Source: Panagrolaimus kolymaensis
Lineage: Eukaryota > Nematoda > Chromadorea > Rhabditida > Panagrolaimidae
NCBI GenBank assembly: GCA_028622995.1
Contig: JAJQJQ010000006.1
Coordinates: 434,001 to 498,000 of the forward strand
DNA length: 64,000 nucleotides
Reading direction: 5' to 3'
A program made the position numbers and the translations under genes. The notes beneath the pieces are model-generated. The model was not told the DNA's origin, ran no database searches, and worked only from the letters and a program-made list of their open reading frames with translations. Positions 35,704 through 49,366 of this stretch are shown here, piece by piece; positions within the stretch are counted from its first letter, which is position 1, and the number at the start of each line of letters is the position of its first letter.

Positions 35704-38700
35704 GTCTCCACTCCACCACCTTTCATTTTGCATTTATTTATTTTTTTTGCACTCTCACTTGTTATTTCTTTCTCTCAGTTAAAAATATAAACATAAACAT
35801 ACATAGAAATAATCACCTCATTTTTTTCTCTCTCCTTTCTTTTAATTGATACATTCCATTTTCCAATCAAACATGCACCTAACTAACCAAAACTAATAAA
35901 CTTCTGTTTATTATCGTCGTCGTTTTATAACACCACCACCACTGAAAAAACAATACATAAAATAAATTTTTTTTTGCTGATTGTGCAAAAAAAACTTTTG
36001 TTCTTCCATTTTTTTGGTACTCTTCAATTTTTATTTTCGAGACTAAAAAGCAAGCACCCGCGGGCGGCGGAGTGGCGACAGAGAGAGACCAGACCGATTA
36101 GTTAGTTTTTTTTTTCATTCTCGGTTGGTCGAAAAAATTTATCATTTATTTTTTATTTTATGTTCGGCGTCCCAGCATTTGTTTGTTTGTTTGTGGGTGA
36201 AGCAAGCAAACCCTTCGTCTGGCAAGTAAGTTGTTGGCTATTTGCATGATGATAGCCATTGGCCTTTCCGCCTATATTCGAAAAAAAAAATTTTTCTAGC
36301 AGAGTTCAATTTTTTTTTCTTTTCTTCTTGTCAGTCTGGAAATAAAAAAAATAAAAAATGGTTGTTGTTTGTGAGAGTGCATGCACTCGTATTATTTTTT
36401 TTGCTCATTCGTTTCTTTTCTTAGAATTTTTTTTTATAAATATATAATAAAATAAATAGCTTGGATGCTAGCCAGCGAGAAAGCAAGCAAGCGAGTAGTG
36501 TGGTGCCTCTCTCCTAGCTGCTGGCTTTGTTGAAAAGAAGAGCAGAAAAGAAAGTTGTTTTTGTTATGGAAAAAAAGATGCTAGCTTGCTTGCTTGCTTT
36601 TATTTTTTATTTTTTGCTTCTCCTTTCTTATTTTTGCTTTCGGCCTTACTATTATTCCTTGGCAGACGCTAAAACATCGAAAAAGGGTGGTAGTGGTGGT
36701 TGCCTTTTGGCTGAATAGTACGATGTCGATTTTGTGCCAAAAAAAGAAAAGAAAGAATGAATGAAAAAAGCTACGCCGCTGGCTGCCGCCAGCCAACAAC
36801 GGCAAAACTAGACTTGGCACATAGCCCATTTGGCAATGTTCCGTGCCAGTCGTCTATCGTCTATAATAGACGCAGCTAAAAAAAAGGAATATTTTCTAAA
36901 TTCGCAGTTTTTTTTCCTTTTATTTCTCTTCCAAGCTTAAAATAGGATTTTTCTTTGCAGTTATTTATTTATTTATTTCAATATTGCCTATTTCATTATT
37001 ATATTATGGAACAATTTCGTAACTTCTGAGAAAGATGCCTAACAGTTTTTTTAAATTTATTTCGCAATACCAAAAAATAATATTATACAGTTTTTTTAAA
37101 CTCTTCTTTGAGTCATACACTAAAACTCAGTTTTCATTTCTCTAAAAGCGAATTAGATGTTTTAATGAAGCGAATTTGATTTATTCATTAGCTACAAATC
37201 CAATATTTTTGGATTTATTATAAAATTTATAATCATTTTCTTAATTCAGTTAAGAAATTTCTGAGTAAAAAAAGAACCACTAACGAACCGAGAAATCAGT
37301 TTTAATATTTTTTTTTATTGGAATCCGTCCCACATCTTCTAAGTTCAAACTAAATCCCTTCAAACCAACTTTTATTTTTTCAATTAAATTTCTTTAAAAA
37401 ACCTTTAATTATTTAGTTTTTATCATTACAATTATGGTACCATTTTAAAAATATTTGTAATGTCGTGAATGTGTTCTTTTCTAATTTTTTTTCCTCGTTG
37501 CAAAGGAGTGGGATGAATTGATGATATAAGAATGTTGATGTGTTTTTTTTTATTTATTTATTATTTGAGACGGGGATGATGTCAGTTAGAGAGAGAGAGA
37601 GAGAATGAATGTGAGAGGAGGAAACCCGAAATGTGAATTACATATGCGCTTTTTTTATATACATAAATATAAATAATGACGCAGGTGACCCGGACATGAA
37701 AAGTATGCTGGCTAAAAGGCTTCCCTTCCCTCCTCTTCTCTTCATTTCATTTTTTTTTACTATTTTACTATTTTCTTTTTTGCTTTTTATTTTTTTTTTA
37801 TTTCTTCGAAGAAAAAAAAAATATTAGTCGTCTATGCGCTCACTTGCTGTTGCTGCTGCCGCCACTTTACGATCGTAAAATAAAAAAAAAGCACGCAAGC
37901 AAGTAGACGCAACGAAATGCAAGCAAGAAAAAAAATATATATATAATAAAAGTTGTTGTTGGCTTTCGTCCATATTTTTTTTCTATTTCATTTTATTTTA
38001 CGTATATGTGTGTGCGGCGTACGCGCGCTTCGGAGTGATACTGAGAAAAACAAGAAATTTAATTGAAAGAGAAGAGCAAAAAAAAGAAATGTACATATGT
38101 GTGTCCTTGTATGTGTCTGTCTGTCCGTGTGTGTTACTTACTTTTGGCTATATAAATAAAAAAAGGAAATCTTGGCAATCTGCCAATCCGCCCTCGGACA
38201 TATATGCATCCATCTCCAACTAAATAAAAATGAATGTGCAGAACAATTTTTACATACGCGAGCAAAATTCTAACAAACAACACTCAGGAGGCAGTCGGCT
38301 GCTGCTTCTTTTTTTTTCTCTCCAAGTGGTTGTAAATTGTTGTAATAATAGTCCTTACACTTTAGGTAGAATGAGAGAAAAACAGAGAAGAAAGAGAGAG
38401 GCAGGAGCGTGATTGTGCTATATTTTTTTTGTGAGAGGTTCGTGACAGATGTACATGCGAATGTTCGGAAGACTCATTTGCACACACAGCATTCGAAAAA
38501 AAAAGAAGTGCATCCTATTTTCTTTCTCTCTGGTGGGGATGGTTGGTAGCGACTGGCTTAGTTCCACATGGCGCGGTTGGTTTGTTTTTGTGACGACGAC
38601 GACCTTCTTTCTCCTCTCCCATAGCCTCTCACTTTTTTATTTTTATTTTTCGTGCCAGCTGCCAATTTTTTTTCTCCATCTTCTTTCCTCTTCTTTTTCT

Positions 38701-41700
38701 GACAGACCGTCACTTTTTTTTTCTTCGCCTCGCTTCGTAAAATGAAATGAAATTCTTTTAATATTACGTTTTTTTATTATTATTATTTGTTCGTCGTTGT
38801 TGTTGTTCAACTACATTTTTTTTTACTTTCGTCAAACAAAAAAAAACGTAAAAATTAAAAACTTTTTATAACATTTTAATTTACTTTTTTTTTTTGTTTA
38901 AAACTTGCCTCCTTTTTTTAATATTTTCAACAGTTTTTATTTTAAAAAAAGCCAAATTTTAATTTTAAAATTTCCAACCTTCTTTTTACTTCCATTTTTT
39001 TGCACCAAAAAGCTTTTTTCCATTCCCTTGAATTTCGCTCAGTTTTATATTATTATAATGACTGCTTTTAAAAACATTTTTTTTTTATTTGCAAAAATAA
39101 ATATATGTATGTTTGTGTGTCATTTTTTTTTTAAATTTATTTTTACATCTTTTTTCTTTAAAAGAAAAGGATAAATGAAAAATGGACATACATACATACA
39201 TATTCTTTTTATTTATTCATTCCTTTGGGGAAGAGAAAAGAAATGTCTCTTGAGCAACCGGCGGCGACCATCGGCGATGGTGGTAGTGGTGGTGGTCAGT
39301 CGTGGTTGTTGTTTCGTCATCATCGTTACTTCTTTTCTTTTTCATTTTTTTTTGAGAAAAAGAAAAAATAGAATTAAAATAAAGAAATGGGGTTTTTTAT
39401 TGATTGAGTTTTTTTTTGTTGGACAAACTTATTAAAAGAAAAATAGTTTTAAAATTAAAGTGATGAAGTTCGTGAAGTTTCATTCCATTAATCAGTTTTA
39501 TCTTTAAAATTGTTTTATTTATGCATTTAAGTCTCACAATTTATTTTAAGTTTACATTTTTTTTTGCTATTTGATGGATGAAAAAAATGTTTCACATCTT
39601 AAACACTTAATGGTTTTTTTTCTGGTGCAGTTTTATTTTTTAAATATTTAATTCTATGTCTCACACATATTACATAGATTGTTCAGTTTTTTTTACTTAT
39701 TTTAATTTACGTTGATCCCATTCATCTTCACCCTAGACTTTATTGTCTCTACAGTTTTTAAAAAAATCATATTTCTTCTTCGTGGCTCTCAGATCTTTTT
39801 AAAGCACAGTTTATGTTCCATATAAATTTCCCATCGATACCATATCTGTCTGCTACATTCTTTATAATATATCTACAGTTAATTCAAATTTTTAAAAGAT
39901 TTTTTTTCAAACTAAAGAATCAAAAAAATCTTCAAGTTATACAGTTTTATATTTTTTAATTACCTTTCGATTTCCCGAAAATTCATAAGAAGTTCAGTTT
40001 AAAAAAAATTATTCATACTTTTCTTTGAATTCAATGACTCTCTCGAAGATTTTGATAAATTCAGTTTTTTTTATTATCTAATTTGTAAATCCTTATTAAA
40101 GACAGTTTAAACCTTTTTATTATTATTTATAATTAACTCAGAGTCTTTCGCAATTATTCTCTTTTAGACAGTTTTACTTATGTCTATTTTAATTCCTAGC
40201 AAATTTTATCATTTTCCTCATTTTTCTTCTTCACCTTATTTTATCAATCTGCAGTTTTTACTTTTTTATATTTTGTTGATTAATAATTCATTTTACTTTA
40301 AAAATTTCTTAAACTTTTGATGATTATGTTTTTTTCTTTTTTTTCTTCATATGACTCAACTCAATTCAACTTAACTTTTAACTCGTGTGTTATTCGATGA
40401 TTTTTACCTTCCATCCACGCGTTTTATTTTTAGATTATTATCGAACGAATTTTGTTTTTTGTTATATTTTTTTATTTTGCAAAAAAAAATGACTAAATTT
40501 TTTTTTTAACATTTTGTCGAATTTTTAGACGATGATTCGACTTTGGCGCTCACCATCATTAAAATATTTTTAGTTATTTTATAAATTTTATTTTGACATT
40601 CTGTCATCACATAAAAATGATAATGTAAGTTGTTACTCATCGTTTTTTTTTGTTTGTTTGACTAAAAAATTAATAGGCGTAGAATTTTTTTTTCTATTTA
40701 TCACCATCAAAAATGAATAAAGAAATAAATAAAACCCCCGCATTTCTTTATTCTTGCAAAAAAAAAGCAAAAGAAAAATAAAGAGAAAAGAAAGGAGTGG
40801 TTATTTTTTTAAAATAGAATTGGGTATAAATATGAATGCCAAATATGAATTTATTTATTCAGTTTTTAAATAACCTAAAATAAGAACCCCATTCATTCTG
40901 GCCCAGTCTAAAAAATTATTTTGTTATTAACAGTTTTTAAAAAAATATTTATTAATATTTAAATTTGCATATTCATTAATCCAGTTTTTAAAAAAATTAT
41001 TGAAGTTTACATTACAAAATCCCGAATTGTAACTATTTTTAAATTTTTTGAAACTTAAACCGTGTTTATGGCGCCCTACAGTTTAAAATAAAGTCAATCC
41101 CTTCCAAATCGATCCGGAAATATTCAAATTGCTTACACCGACTAAAAAAGAAGAGTCCAGTTTAAAGTTGAAAAAAAAAAATGCTGTTTTTTTCTTGATT
41201 TTTATTAAAGAATGTGAAAATTTACAGTTTTATTCTTTTTAAAATAAGCTCAGTTTTTATTTACTTTTTTTAAAAAGTTGCTCGTGCGATCTCAGTTTTG
41301 ATAATTTCTTACTCATTTTTAAAACAAAAAATTATTTATACTATATAAATTTCAGTATTTTTTATTTCTTTTAGCTAATGTGAATTTAATTTTCAGTTTT
41401 CATCAATCACACACTGCCAAGAAGAGCATTCCATTAAGCCGATGAGTCTCATAATGCGGGTGCTTAAAAATTAAACTTTCCCTTTTTTTCCCTTCCCTCC
41501 CTCTCTTCAATAATATTAAAAAATTATGTTATGTTTGTGTTCCTTTCCATTATTATTATTTCAACACAAAATTTCGACACCAGAACTTCGAAATGCAGTT
41601 TTAATTATTACAATTTTTAAACAATTATCAATCAAGAAAATCAAAAAAAAAACAAGGATACACAACACAAATATTTTATTCCCCATTAAAAACTTCGACC

Positions 41701-41862
41701 ACCAATATTTAAAACAAAATCAAAAGAATTATTATTTGTGCAATGCTTCATTTTTTTATTTATTTCATTCTTCCTTCCTTTTTATTACTTTTCATTAACC
41801 AGAAAAAGTCGCCAACAGTTTCAAAGACTTATCAAAAATTTGCTCCATGCTCCAGTTAAAAA

Positions 41863-44658
41863 AAAGCTATATTTAAATATTTTATTCAAATATTTCTACA
41901 AAAAAAAACAACAAAAATTCAACTTTCAAAATTATTCAAGAATTAATGGTATTTCTCTGTGAATGGAATTATTAAAAAAAAAAGAAAAGAAAATGGAAGA
42001 AATAAAAATGAAAACTATTCTCTTTTCTCCTCTTTTTCTCTCTCTAAAATTAAAATTATGACCTCCACTTTATGTAAATTTTTTCTCGTCTCAATACCCT
42101 CTTTTCTTTTCTTCTTAAAAATGATTTTATATGTGTAAAAAAATTCTACCCAAATTTGAATGTCTTTCAATCCATTTTTTTTTAAATACTTTTTTAATTC
42201 GGTTTTTAATTCAAAACTTTTTTTTGCCAATGTCAAAGTTTCAAAAAAAAATATACATATAATTCAGTCGCCAAAAAAAGATAATTTTTATCTTTGATAA
42301 TTTTTGTTTTAAAACAACTTCGGATATTTATTATTACTTTTTTTTTTTGATTTTGACCAGTCAAGCACCGATCTGCACGGGTTTTTGCAACTACAGGTCG
42401 AAGATACTCACTCTTTTTTGTTTTGTTTTTTATTCATTCAATTTTTTTCTTTAACAAAAATTAATTATCTTTTTTTCGATATAAAAAAAATTCTTTCATT
42501 TTTTTTAAATTCAAATTTTTATTATTTTTTTCTAAATTTTTCTTTTTTTGAGATCTTCGACCAGCGGAGGCTTGACCGGTCCTTTCGACAAAGTTGCAAA
42601 ATACATATTTTTTTTTTATAAATTAAACGAAGAATCTATTTTTTTATTATTATTATTAAATTTATTTATCCTGGTGTTTAACAAAAAAAAACAACCACCC
42701 CATTGCTTTCTTTCTTTAATTTTTTCGTAAAAAGTGTGGGTTAATTTTTTTTTTGTTTGAGATATTTTTTTTAGTTGACATCTGCCTTCATGGAATCCGT
42801 CAACTTTCTCAGGGCATTTCCGATTTTTCTTTTTGTTTGTTGTTAATTTTAAAAATTCAAAAAACCTTTTTTTCTGTATTTTTAAGTTTTCCATTAATTT
42901 TTATTTTGGTTTTTGCATTTTATTTTTTATTTGCAAACGAAGAAGAAAATCGATGACGATATCTTTCAACAACAACAAAAAATCTCGAGATAATCATCAT
43001 TTTTTTTATGAATCTTTCTACCATATTTTGTGGGATAAATATTATTATTATTTTCCCTTCAAAACTTTAATTTATAAAATTTTAATATCTCGAAAGAGTC
43101 CATGAAGGCAATGCTCCTTTTTTTGTATTCTTCAACTTTTATATCTCTCAAAAAAAATTGCCGCCTATTATTAAAAATTTTATTATTGTATTTTATTTAT
43201 TTCTAAGTTTTTTTTAATTTTGTTCGTTTTAAAAGCGTCTTTCATTCACCAAGAAAAAAATCTTTCCTATAAGAAAAATCAAACTTTTTTTTTGTTTGAT
43301 TTATTTTATTAGAAAACTTTTTTTTTCTCTTTTTTTCGATCTTATGAAATTTATTTTTTATATGTATTTTAATTGTATTTTTTCTTTTCATAAACAGAGC
43401 TTTTTTGGAGATAATCTCCTCAAAAAGTTTTTATTTTTTATTAATCGTTTATTTTCGCTTTCTCCAGCACTCCACTGCCATGCAAACTTTGCGTGTTGTT
43501 GTCTTGTCTCAACCATCGCGCATGCGCATAGTTATTTTCCTTTTTACCCTCCCAATCCTTCCCTCTCTCTCTTCATTTAATCCATCCTTATTTTCTATCC
43601 CCAAAAAAATTCTTAACAATTAATTTAATTTTAATTACTAATATTCTTTTTTTCTTTTTTTAAATTCTTAAAATTTGTAAAAAAAATAAATAATAACCTT
43701 CAAACCTAAAAAATAAAATATTTTTTCCTTTTTGTATTAATTAATTATGGTAAAATTCTTTTAATTTCTTTAATTTTTTAAGTTACGTCCTCCTCCATCC
43801 ATTCTTTCTTTATAATTAATTGTATGGTAATTTTTTTTATAATTATTTAAATCACATAGAAGCCCATCGCTCTTTTTTAAATTCTTTTTTTTTATCGTAA
43901 AATTGTGTCGTCTTTCTTTCTTTTTTCCATTCTTTTTTTTCTTTATAATTTTCTAAATAAATAAAAAGTTTGTAAGGTTATGGAGTTTTTTTATTGTTTT
44001 GTAAATGCTTTTATTTTTATGCTTTGACGATCACGAATAAAGTTTGTATGGCTTAATAATCATTATTACGTAAATTATAATTATACAAACATAGAAATAA
44101 TGGAAAAACATTTTAATAATCATCAATCAAGGCAAGAATGTCACACTACAGTTAACAAGAAAAAAAAGGTTATTTTTGCGCCAAACTGCAAAAGCATCAA
44201 TAGTTTAGTAATTATTATTTATCAAAAATAAATAAATAAAATATATGTGAAAATGTAAAAGCCAAAAGCTAAAGATTTTTTTGTTGAATAAAATCAATCA
44301 AATAAATATTTTAAACAGCAACGATAAAAAAAAGTTGGGCGAACGTAATTAATTCAAAACCAACGAGATAAAAAAAGGGAGCATGATTATAAACAACCAC
44401 AAAAATACTTTACAAAAAAATATATTTCGAAATGAAAGATTACGCAAAAAAGTGCGATACATAAAGGAATAATCCATTTTTGGATACTGTAAAAAACAGA
44501 AGTTTGGAGATTTTGGCAATTTTTGATTAATCTGCTTTCTAAATTTTTTTTTGAAGCTTCACTTTATTTTTCATTGTTTCTTTCTTTCTTTCATGCTGCT
44601 GATCCTTCTCTTCTCATCGTCAAAATAGTTAAAATATAAACTTAAAAAGCTTAAAATC
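41863..44658. other. Intergenic, no gene recognised
   Basis: A/T-rich, with CAGTT words back at chance level. A related pair in inverted orientation (GTCAAGC...GGTCGAAGAT at 42,360-42,405 and its complement at 42,552-42,580) and another (GCCTTCATGGA at 42,784, TCCATGAAGGC at 43,100) may mark decayed foldback elements. No exon could be supported. Confidence 0.45.
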
Positions 44659-45885
44659 ATGTCTAATGGGAAGAACAAGAAAAGGAAGATCGTCGAATCA
44701 ATCAATCCTGTTGAAGCTCCGAATATTAATAAATCACCTCAAAATGGATCAACAAGTATGTACACATATTATCATCTGTCATCGTTTCATTTGCATTTTA
44801 ATGTTGTTTTTCTAATTCTTTACTCTTATTTTTAATTTTAGGTAAAGAAAATAACCCTCCTCCTCCAAAGCTTGCAAAAATCATCCATCAAAAGCGTCAA
44901 AAGTTTTTAGACGAGCCGCAACCATTTGATTATTATGTTGTCATTGATTTTGAATGCACTTGTTGGAGAGACGACGAAGAAAGTAACCTTGGTGAAGCTG
45001 TTATGGGAAAAGAAAATGTTGAAACAAAGGAATTGCCAAAAAGAAAACTTCAAGAAATCATTGAATTTCCAGCTATTCTTGTCGATTCTAAGAAAGGACT
45101 TATTGTTGACACCTTCCAAGAATATGTTAAGCCTAAGCTTTATCCTAAACTTAGTGAATTTTGTACAAAATTGACTGGTAAGTTTAATTTGTTAAGCCAA
45201 ACCTAAATATCTGTAAACTTTTTCAGGAATAACTCAACATGTTGTGGATAATGGGAAATCTTTCCAAAAAGTGCTCAATCTCTTTCTTAAATGGTTAAAC
45301 AAACATGGTCTCAATGATCCTACAAAATATCTCATAATCACGGATGGAAGTTTTGATATTAGAGATTTCCTTAATGCTAGCTTGGTTATTCATAATCTTC
45401 CATTTCCACATCAACTTAGAACTTTTGCTGATCTCAAAATTTTTATTTAATCAATTGTATCCTCGAAAATCTGCAGCATTGATTAGAATGCTAAAATTGT
45501 TTAATATTGAATTTGTAGGACGACAACATTGTGGTCTTGATGATGCTAAGAATATTACTGAATTGGTTAAGAAAATGGCACGTAAAATGATTATTGTTCC
45601 TACACATCGAATGATTCCACTTGATTTCGTTGATGATGTAAGTTTCTTTGAAATGGTTTTGGTAGAAACGCAGTTTATTGTTGTAAAGCTTTTTCTCACT
45701 GTTTTAAAACCTTCCTTTTTCAGTACAAATATGCTATAGAAATCGAATTTTCCTGTGATCTTGATCGAAAAGCATTCGCTTATAGCCTGATATATGACGA
45801 GTATCTTTACAAAGATAAATCGTATCTTGAATGTGATGATTGTAAGCAAGGTAGCTGTAAAGCAGAAAAGTTTTACAAATTTTAA
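44659..45885 (+). CDS. ERI1-like DEDDh 3'-5' exoribonuclease, frame broken by one base
   Basis: Four exons: 44,659-44,755, 44,842-45,177, 45,227-45,637 and 45,724-45,885. Exo I is VVIDFECTCW (Asp68, Glu70), Exo II is in IITDGSFDIRDFL, Exo III is RQHCGLDDAKN, so all DEDDh residues are present. ERI1-family enzymes trim histone-mRNA and rRNA ends and degrade siRNAs. There is no SAP domain; the basic N-terminus (KNKKRK) could direct nuclear entry. The C-terminus carries a Cys cluster (ECDDCKQGSCK), also compatible with a CRN-4-like nuclease. In exon 3 the frame reaching Exo II hits TAA at about 45,448, while the frame encoding Exo III overlaps it one base off. The exon lengths sum to 3n+1, consistent with one extra base in the AAAATTTTT tract at 45,436-45,444. 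The final exon and AATAAA at 45,927 look normal, so an assembly error or a recent lesion is likely. Confidence 0.8.
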
Positions 45886-47094
45886 CTTTGTTTATTTTTA
45901 TGTTTCTGATTTTTTGTTGTTGTTTGAATAAACATTTTTGAATGTTTCCATAAAATTTGTCTCTTTACCAATAGCAAGCATAATGGGTGGAAGTAAACCA
46001 TGAAAAGCACTACGAATAAACTGAATTTCAACTTTTTTTGATTATTCCATTTTTATCGGTTGCCATTTCAAGAATAAAGAGTTTATGTGGAAATCGATGC
46101 CATTCTTTTACCCATATAATAACAACGAGTAAGTTTAATGACCAAAAAAAAAGAAGATAAATTCTCGTAAAAAAATTTCATAATAAAATGGAAGCAATGA
46201 TTGTTAAAGAATGTTTGCACAATTAATAAGAATGAAAAAATGCAATCGAAGCAAACACTCTAACATCGTCGTCATTGATTTTGAATGTCGTTGTTGGTTC
46301 GTCTTTTTTCTGTTAACATCTCTTTTTTAGTTAGTTGTCCTATTTCGTTAAAAACAAACAACAACAACGACAACACTAGTAACAACTATCAAAAAGGGAA
46401 GCCCTCCACTCCAATCAATCGTTTATGAAGATACATTCCTTTCTTTATTTCTTCTTTTTTTTCATCGTCCAACAACAAAAAGTACTAACAACCAACCAAG
46501 CAAGCAACCAGCCGATTTTTAAAGACAAAAAAAACACGAAAAGAAAAAAGTACATTCATTTTCATTGATTTATAAATTATATATATTTTAGTGTATGATG
46601 CTTGCTTTTACGTGTGTATAAAGAATTAAAAAATTAAATATATGTATGAGAGAGAAAAGTCCTTTAGAGATAAGAAAATGTATGAATCAATTTGCTTGCT
46701 TGGGAGGAGGCATTTTTGATTGAAAATGACTGTGCTTTTAGAGTATATTTTGTGATATTGTTATTTACCATAAGTTCGCTACTTTTTTCCCTTCAATTAT
46801 TTTTATTTAACAATATTTTTTTGCCATTCAAAAAAAATTATGAAATTATTGAACGATTTTTTTTCTTCATAAATTTTACTTTAAAAAAATTCAAACAGTT
46901 CCGTAAAGTTTTTTTCGTTGTGAAAGCCTTTCTTTCCCTTTCACAAACCTTCGCTCACTCTCTTTTTTTTGCTTTCAATGTCAAAAAACCCGATTTCGTA
47001 AACTCTTTTATTTTAGTATTTCAATTTTTTTTTAAATAAAGTTTTTTTAATTCAAAAAATAAAAGCGAGCTGCTTTTGCTGCTGATTTATAATT
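45886..47094. other. Intergenic with a short ERI1-like fragment
   Basis: AATAAA at 45,927 ends the upstream gene. At 46,268-46,300 a stretch translates as IVVIDFECRCW, matching the Exo I motif of the ERI1-like gene 1.3 kb upstream, but no other exon of a second copy is visible. Simple repeats (CAACAACGAC, CAAGCAAGCAACCAGC) follow. Confidence 0.5.
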
Positions 47095-48779
47095 ATGCCT
47101 GAAAATCCTTATTGCTCATCCGATCGATTGTTTCGATCTATCATCGAACAAGATGGAGTATTTTATCGATCTCAACAACGTGATGAAGCTGAATTTACTT
47201 TTGATGAAAAACATGAAATGCTGAAAGAATTATATTCTCGAAATCCTGCCATATTTCTTCAACGTTATCATTCTTTTATATCTCCATGTAAGTTGCTTTT
47301 TTAACCTTATTAACGATATTGGGAAGTGCTAAAATTATGTATTCTTGCTTTACACTTGTTTTTGTCTTCCGAAATATCCTTTTTCGAGAACCTTAAAAAA
47401 CTCCTCGTTTTCTTTTTTTGTTACTAAACTCCATAAAATTATAGCTTGTGTTCATATTTTCATCACCAAGCTCGCTCGCTTTTTTTGTATCGATTAGCTG
47501 ATTGACACTCATATTTGCTTCCTTTTTTAGGTTTCGTTGAATTATTTGATGAAAATGATTACGTCACAAATCATTATTTACAACTTATTTCTGCTCGAAT
47601 GGATGCTAAAATGCCTGGTTCACAAATGGATGTCAAAAATAAGAATCAACGATATTTACAACTTTTGAAGCTCAAAGAAGAAGGAGAATATTTTAGTAAT
47701 GAAAAGATGCGTGAACGTGATCCCATGTTATTTGATGCTATGGTTGGAAGGTTTCTTGATGATTCTGGTATGTACATATGTTTTTGTGCTGGCATTTAAA
47801 TGTGTGGAAGTTGTAAGAGCATATGCGATCCTTGCTTCTAATGCTGCTTTTGTGACTAAACCTTTCAATTTGTTACTCAAAGTTATAGCTTAACTAGCTT
47901 ATCATAATAGCTTTAACAAGTTCAAATTGCTTCCATTTTTGCCATTCTCCCTCCCTTTTTGTTACATTTTTATATATTCACATATTTCGTTTCAGAAAAG
48001 CTTCAACTTCGTCCTACAGTGGATCGCCCAGAAGGTTCTTGGTCACAAACGATGGAACAATTTGAAGATGAAACCAAAATTTCTCATCGCCGTAAACGTC
48101 AACTTCAAAATGAATGGTCGTTGCCATGTAATTCAGTATGTTTGTTTCCTTTCTCTCTTTTCTTTTTTCACCAACCTAATTGGCACCTTTTTATCTTTCC
48201 TTTTTTTAGAAAGAAACTGCAAGATTTATGTCACATGCTGGTGCAAGAATTACTAGTTTGGATGATTTAGAAACTATTGAAGGCTTGAACGAATGTGATG
48301 AAGAAGCTTTACGTTCAACATATCCAAGGCATTGCTCCAAAGGTGATATCGATTCAATTGTAAAGAAGTTTCGAAAGACTAATGTTAAAAATGAAGGTTA
48401 GTTTCTAAACGACTTGTATATGTAAAAAGTTAAAATGATTATGTTTTTAGAAAATACAACATCGTCTAAAGCTTGGGGCGACATTGATGGAACTTCTACG
48501 GGTGTATCTCAACTTTCAAAACAAGAAGATGAAGATGATGATATCCGTTTTGGAAGAAATTTTGGTGAAATGGATGACGATGAAGTGATAGCAGCTGCTG
48601 CCGAAGATGCTCATGAATATCCTCAAGAACTTATGAGAACTGAATTGGTTTCACTGATGGAGCAACGATTTTTATCTGGAGAAGACGCCGAATTTTATGA
48701 TTATGAATCTCATGATGCAGCAATGGACAAAATACGTGAAAGAGATTTAGAAGATGCTTATTTTGATGATGTTGAATAA
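47095..48779 (+). CDS. CCDC97: CCDC97 (DUF2052) homologue
   Basis: Five exons (47,095-47,287, 47,531-47,767, 47,996-48,135, 48,210-48,396, 48,451-48,779) give 361 residues in frame. The order of features follows the CCDC97 family: an N-terminal YSRNPAIFLQRYHSFI segment, a central DENDYVTNHYL region, NEKMRERDPMLFDAMVGRFL, then an acidic stretch and the diagnostic C-terminal block LMEQRFLSGEDAEFYDYE (about residues 318-338). In mammals CCDC97 is linked to the SF3B/U2 part of the spliceosome; a nuclear role here is inferred from that. No special regulation is visible. The start codon is the only ATG consistent with the first exon. Confidence 0.85.
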
Positions 48780-49366
48780 CTTGTTATATTTGTTGTATTA
48801 TTATTATTATTAGAAACCGTCAAGTCCCATTTTGTTGTTGCTATAGCTTTAACCAAACATGGTTATTTTTACTTTCATCGATAACAATCTTTTCCGTGAT
48901 TTCGCAATTTGTAGTCACTTTTAGCAAGCAAAATGCGAACATAAAAGCAGCGAGGAGAATGGAAAAAAAGGAACACTTTTGATTCAAGCTTTTTTGTTTG
49001 TTTCGTAATTTCTAACTTCCAATCAAATTTCAAATTCTTTCTTCCTTATTATTTAGTTTAGCTTTATTTTTGTAACTTTACTATTAGATTCACCACATTG
49101 CCTTAACACACAAATGGCATTAACCTTTGACCAATCATCCCTTTTTGCTTGACGGTTTATGTGTACATATTGTTGCTATGACTTTTTTGTTTTAGATATT
49201 TTTTGAATAAATTTCGAGTTATTATTTTCTTGTTTCATTCGTGTTGTATTACCAGGTTCTTTACCTGATATCACTATCTTATCCATCACTTTTGAGTTTT
49301 GTTATGGTGTTACTATTGTTCAAATTTCAGGTGTAATTGGTAATATTTTCTACAACTGTTCAAGAT
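48780..49366. other. Intergenic between CCDC97 and the GYF gene
   Basis: 587 bp without an exon. AATAAA at 49,206 could be the CCDC97 poly(A) signal. An acceptor-like AAATTTCAG at 49,322-49,330 lies 36 bp before the next ATG and could take a spliced leader or end a 5' untranslated intron. The gap is too wide for a tight nematode operon. Confidence 0.5.

Larger units (their letters stand above)
29708..41862 (+). repeat. CAGTT-array domain B, gene-free
   Basis: The same + strand CAGTT-plus-A/T-run words as domain A resume at 29,708 and continue to 41,853, then stop. Density is lower over 35,000-38,900, where the hAT element and a stretch richer in purine runs, GA repeats and short palindromes lie. 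No coding exon is recognised. Long frames are Phe/Lys-rich translations of poly(T)/poly(A). The region could be intergenic or one or more very long introns. Confidence 0.75.

Noticed and set aside
36790..36880. GGCAC/GTGCC and CGTCTATAATAGACG palindromes as an RNA gene
   Set aside because: Short stems only, no match to a known structured RNA that I can recognise.
46692..47039. 115-residue frame upstream of CCDC97
   Set aside because: Phe/Leu-rich translation of T runs with no conserved features.
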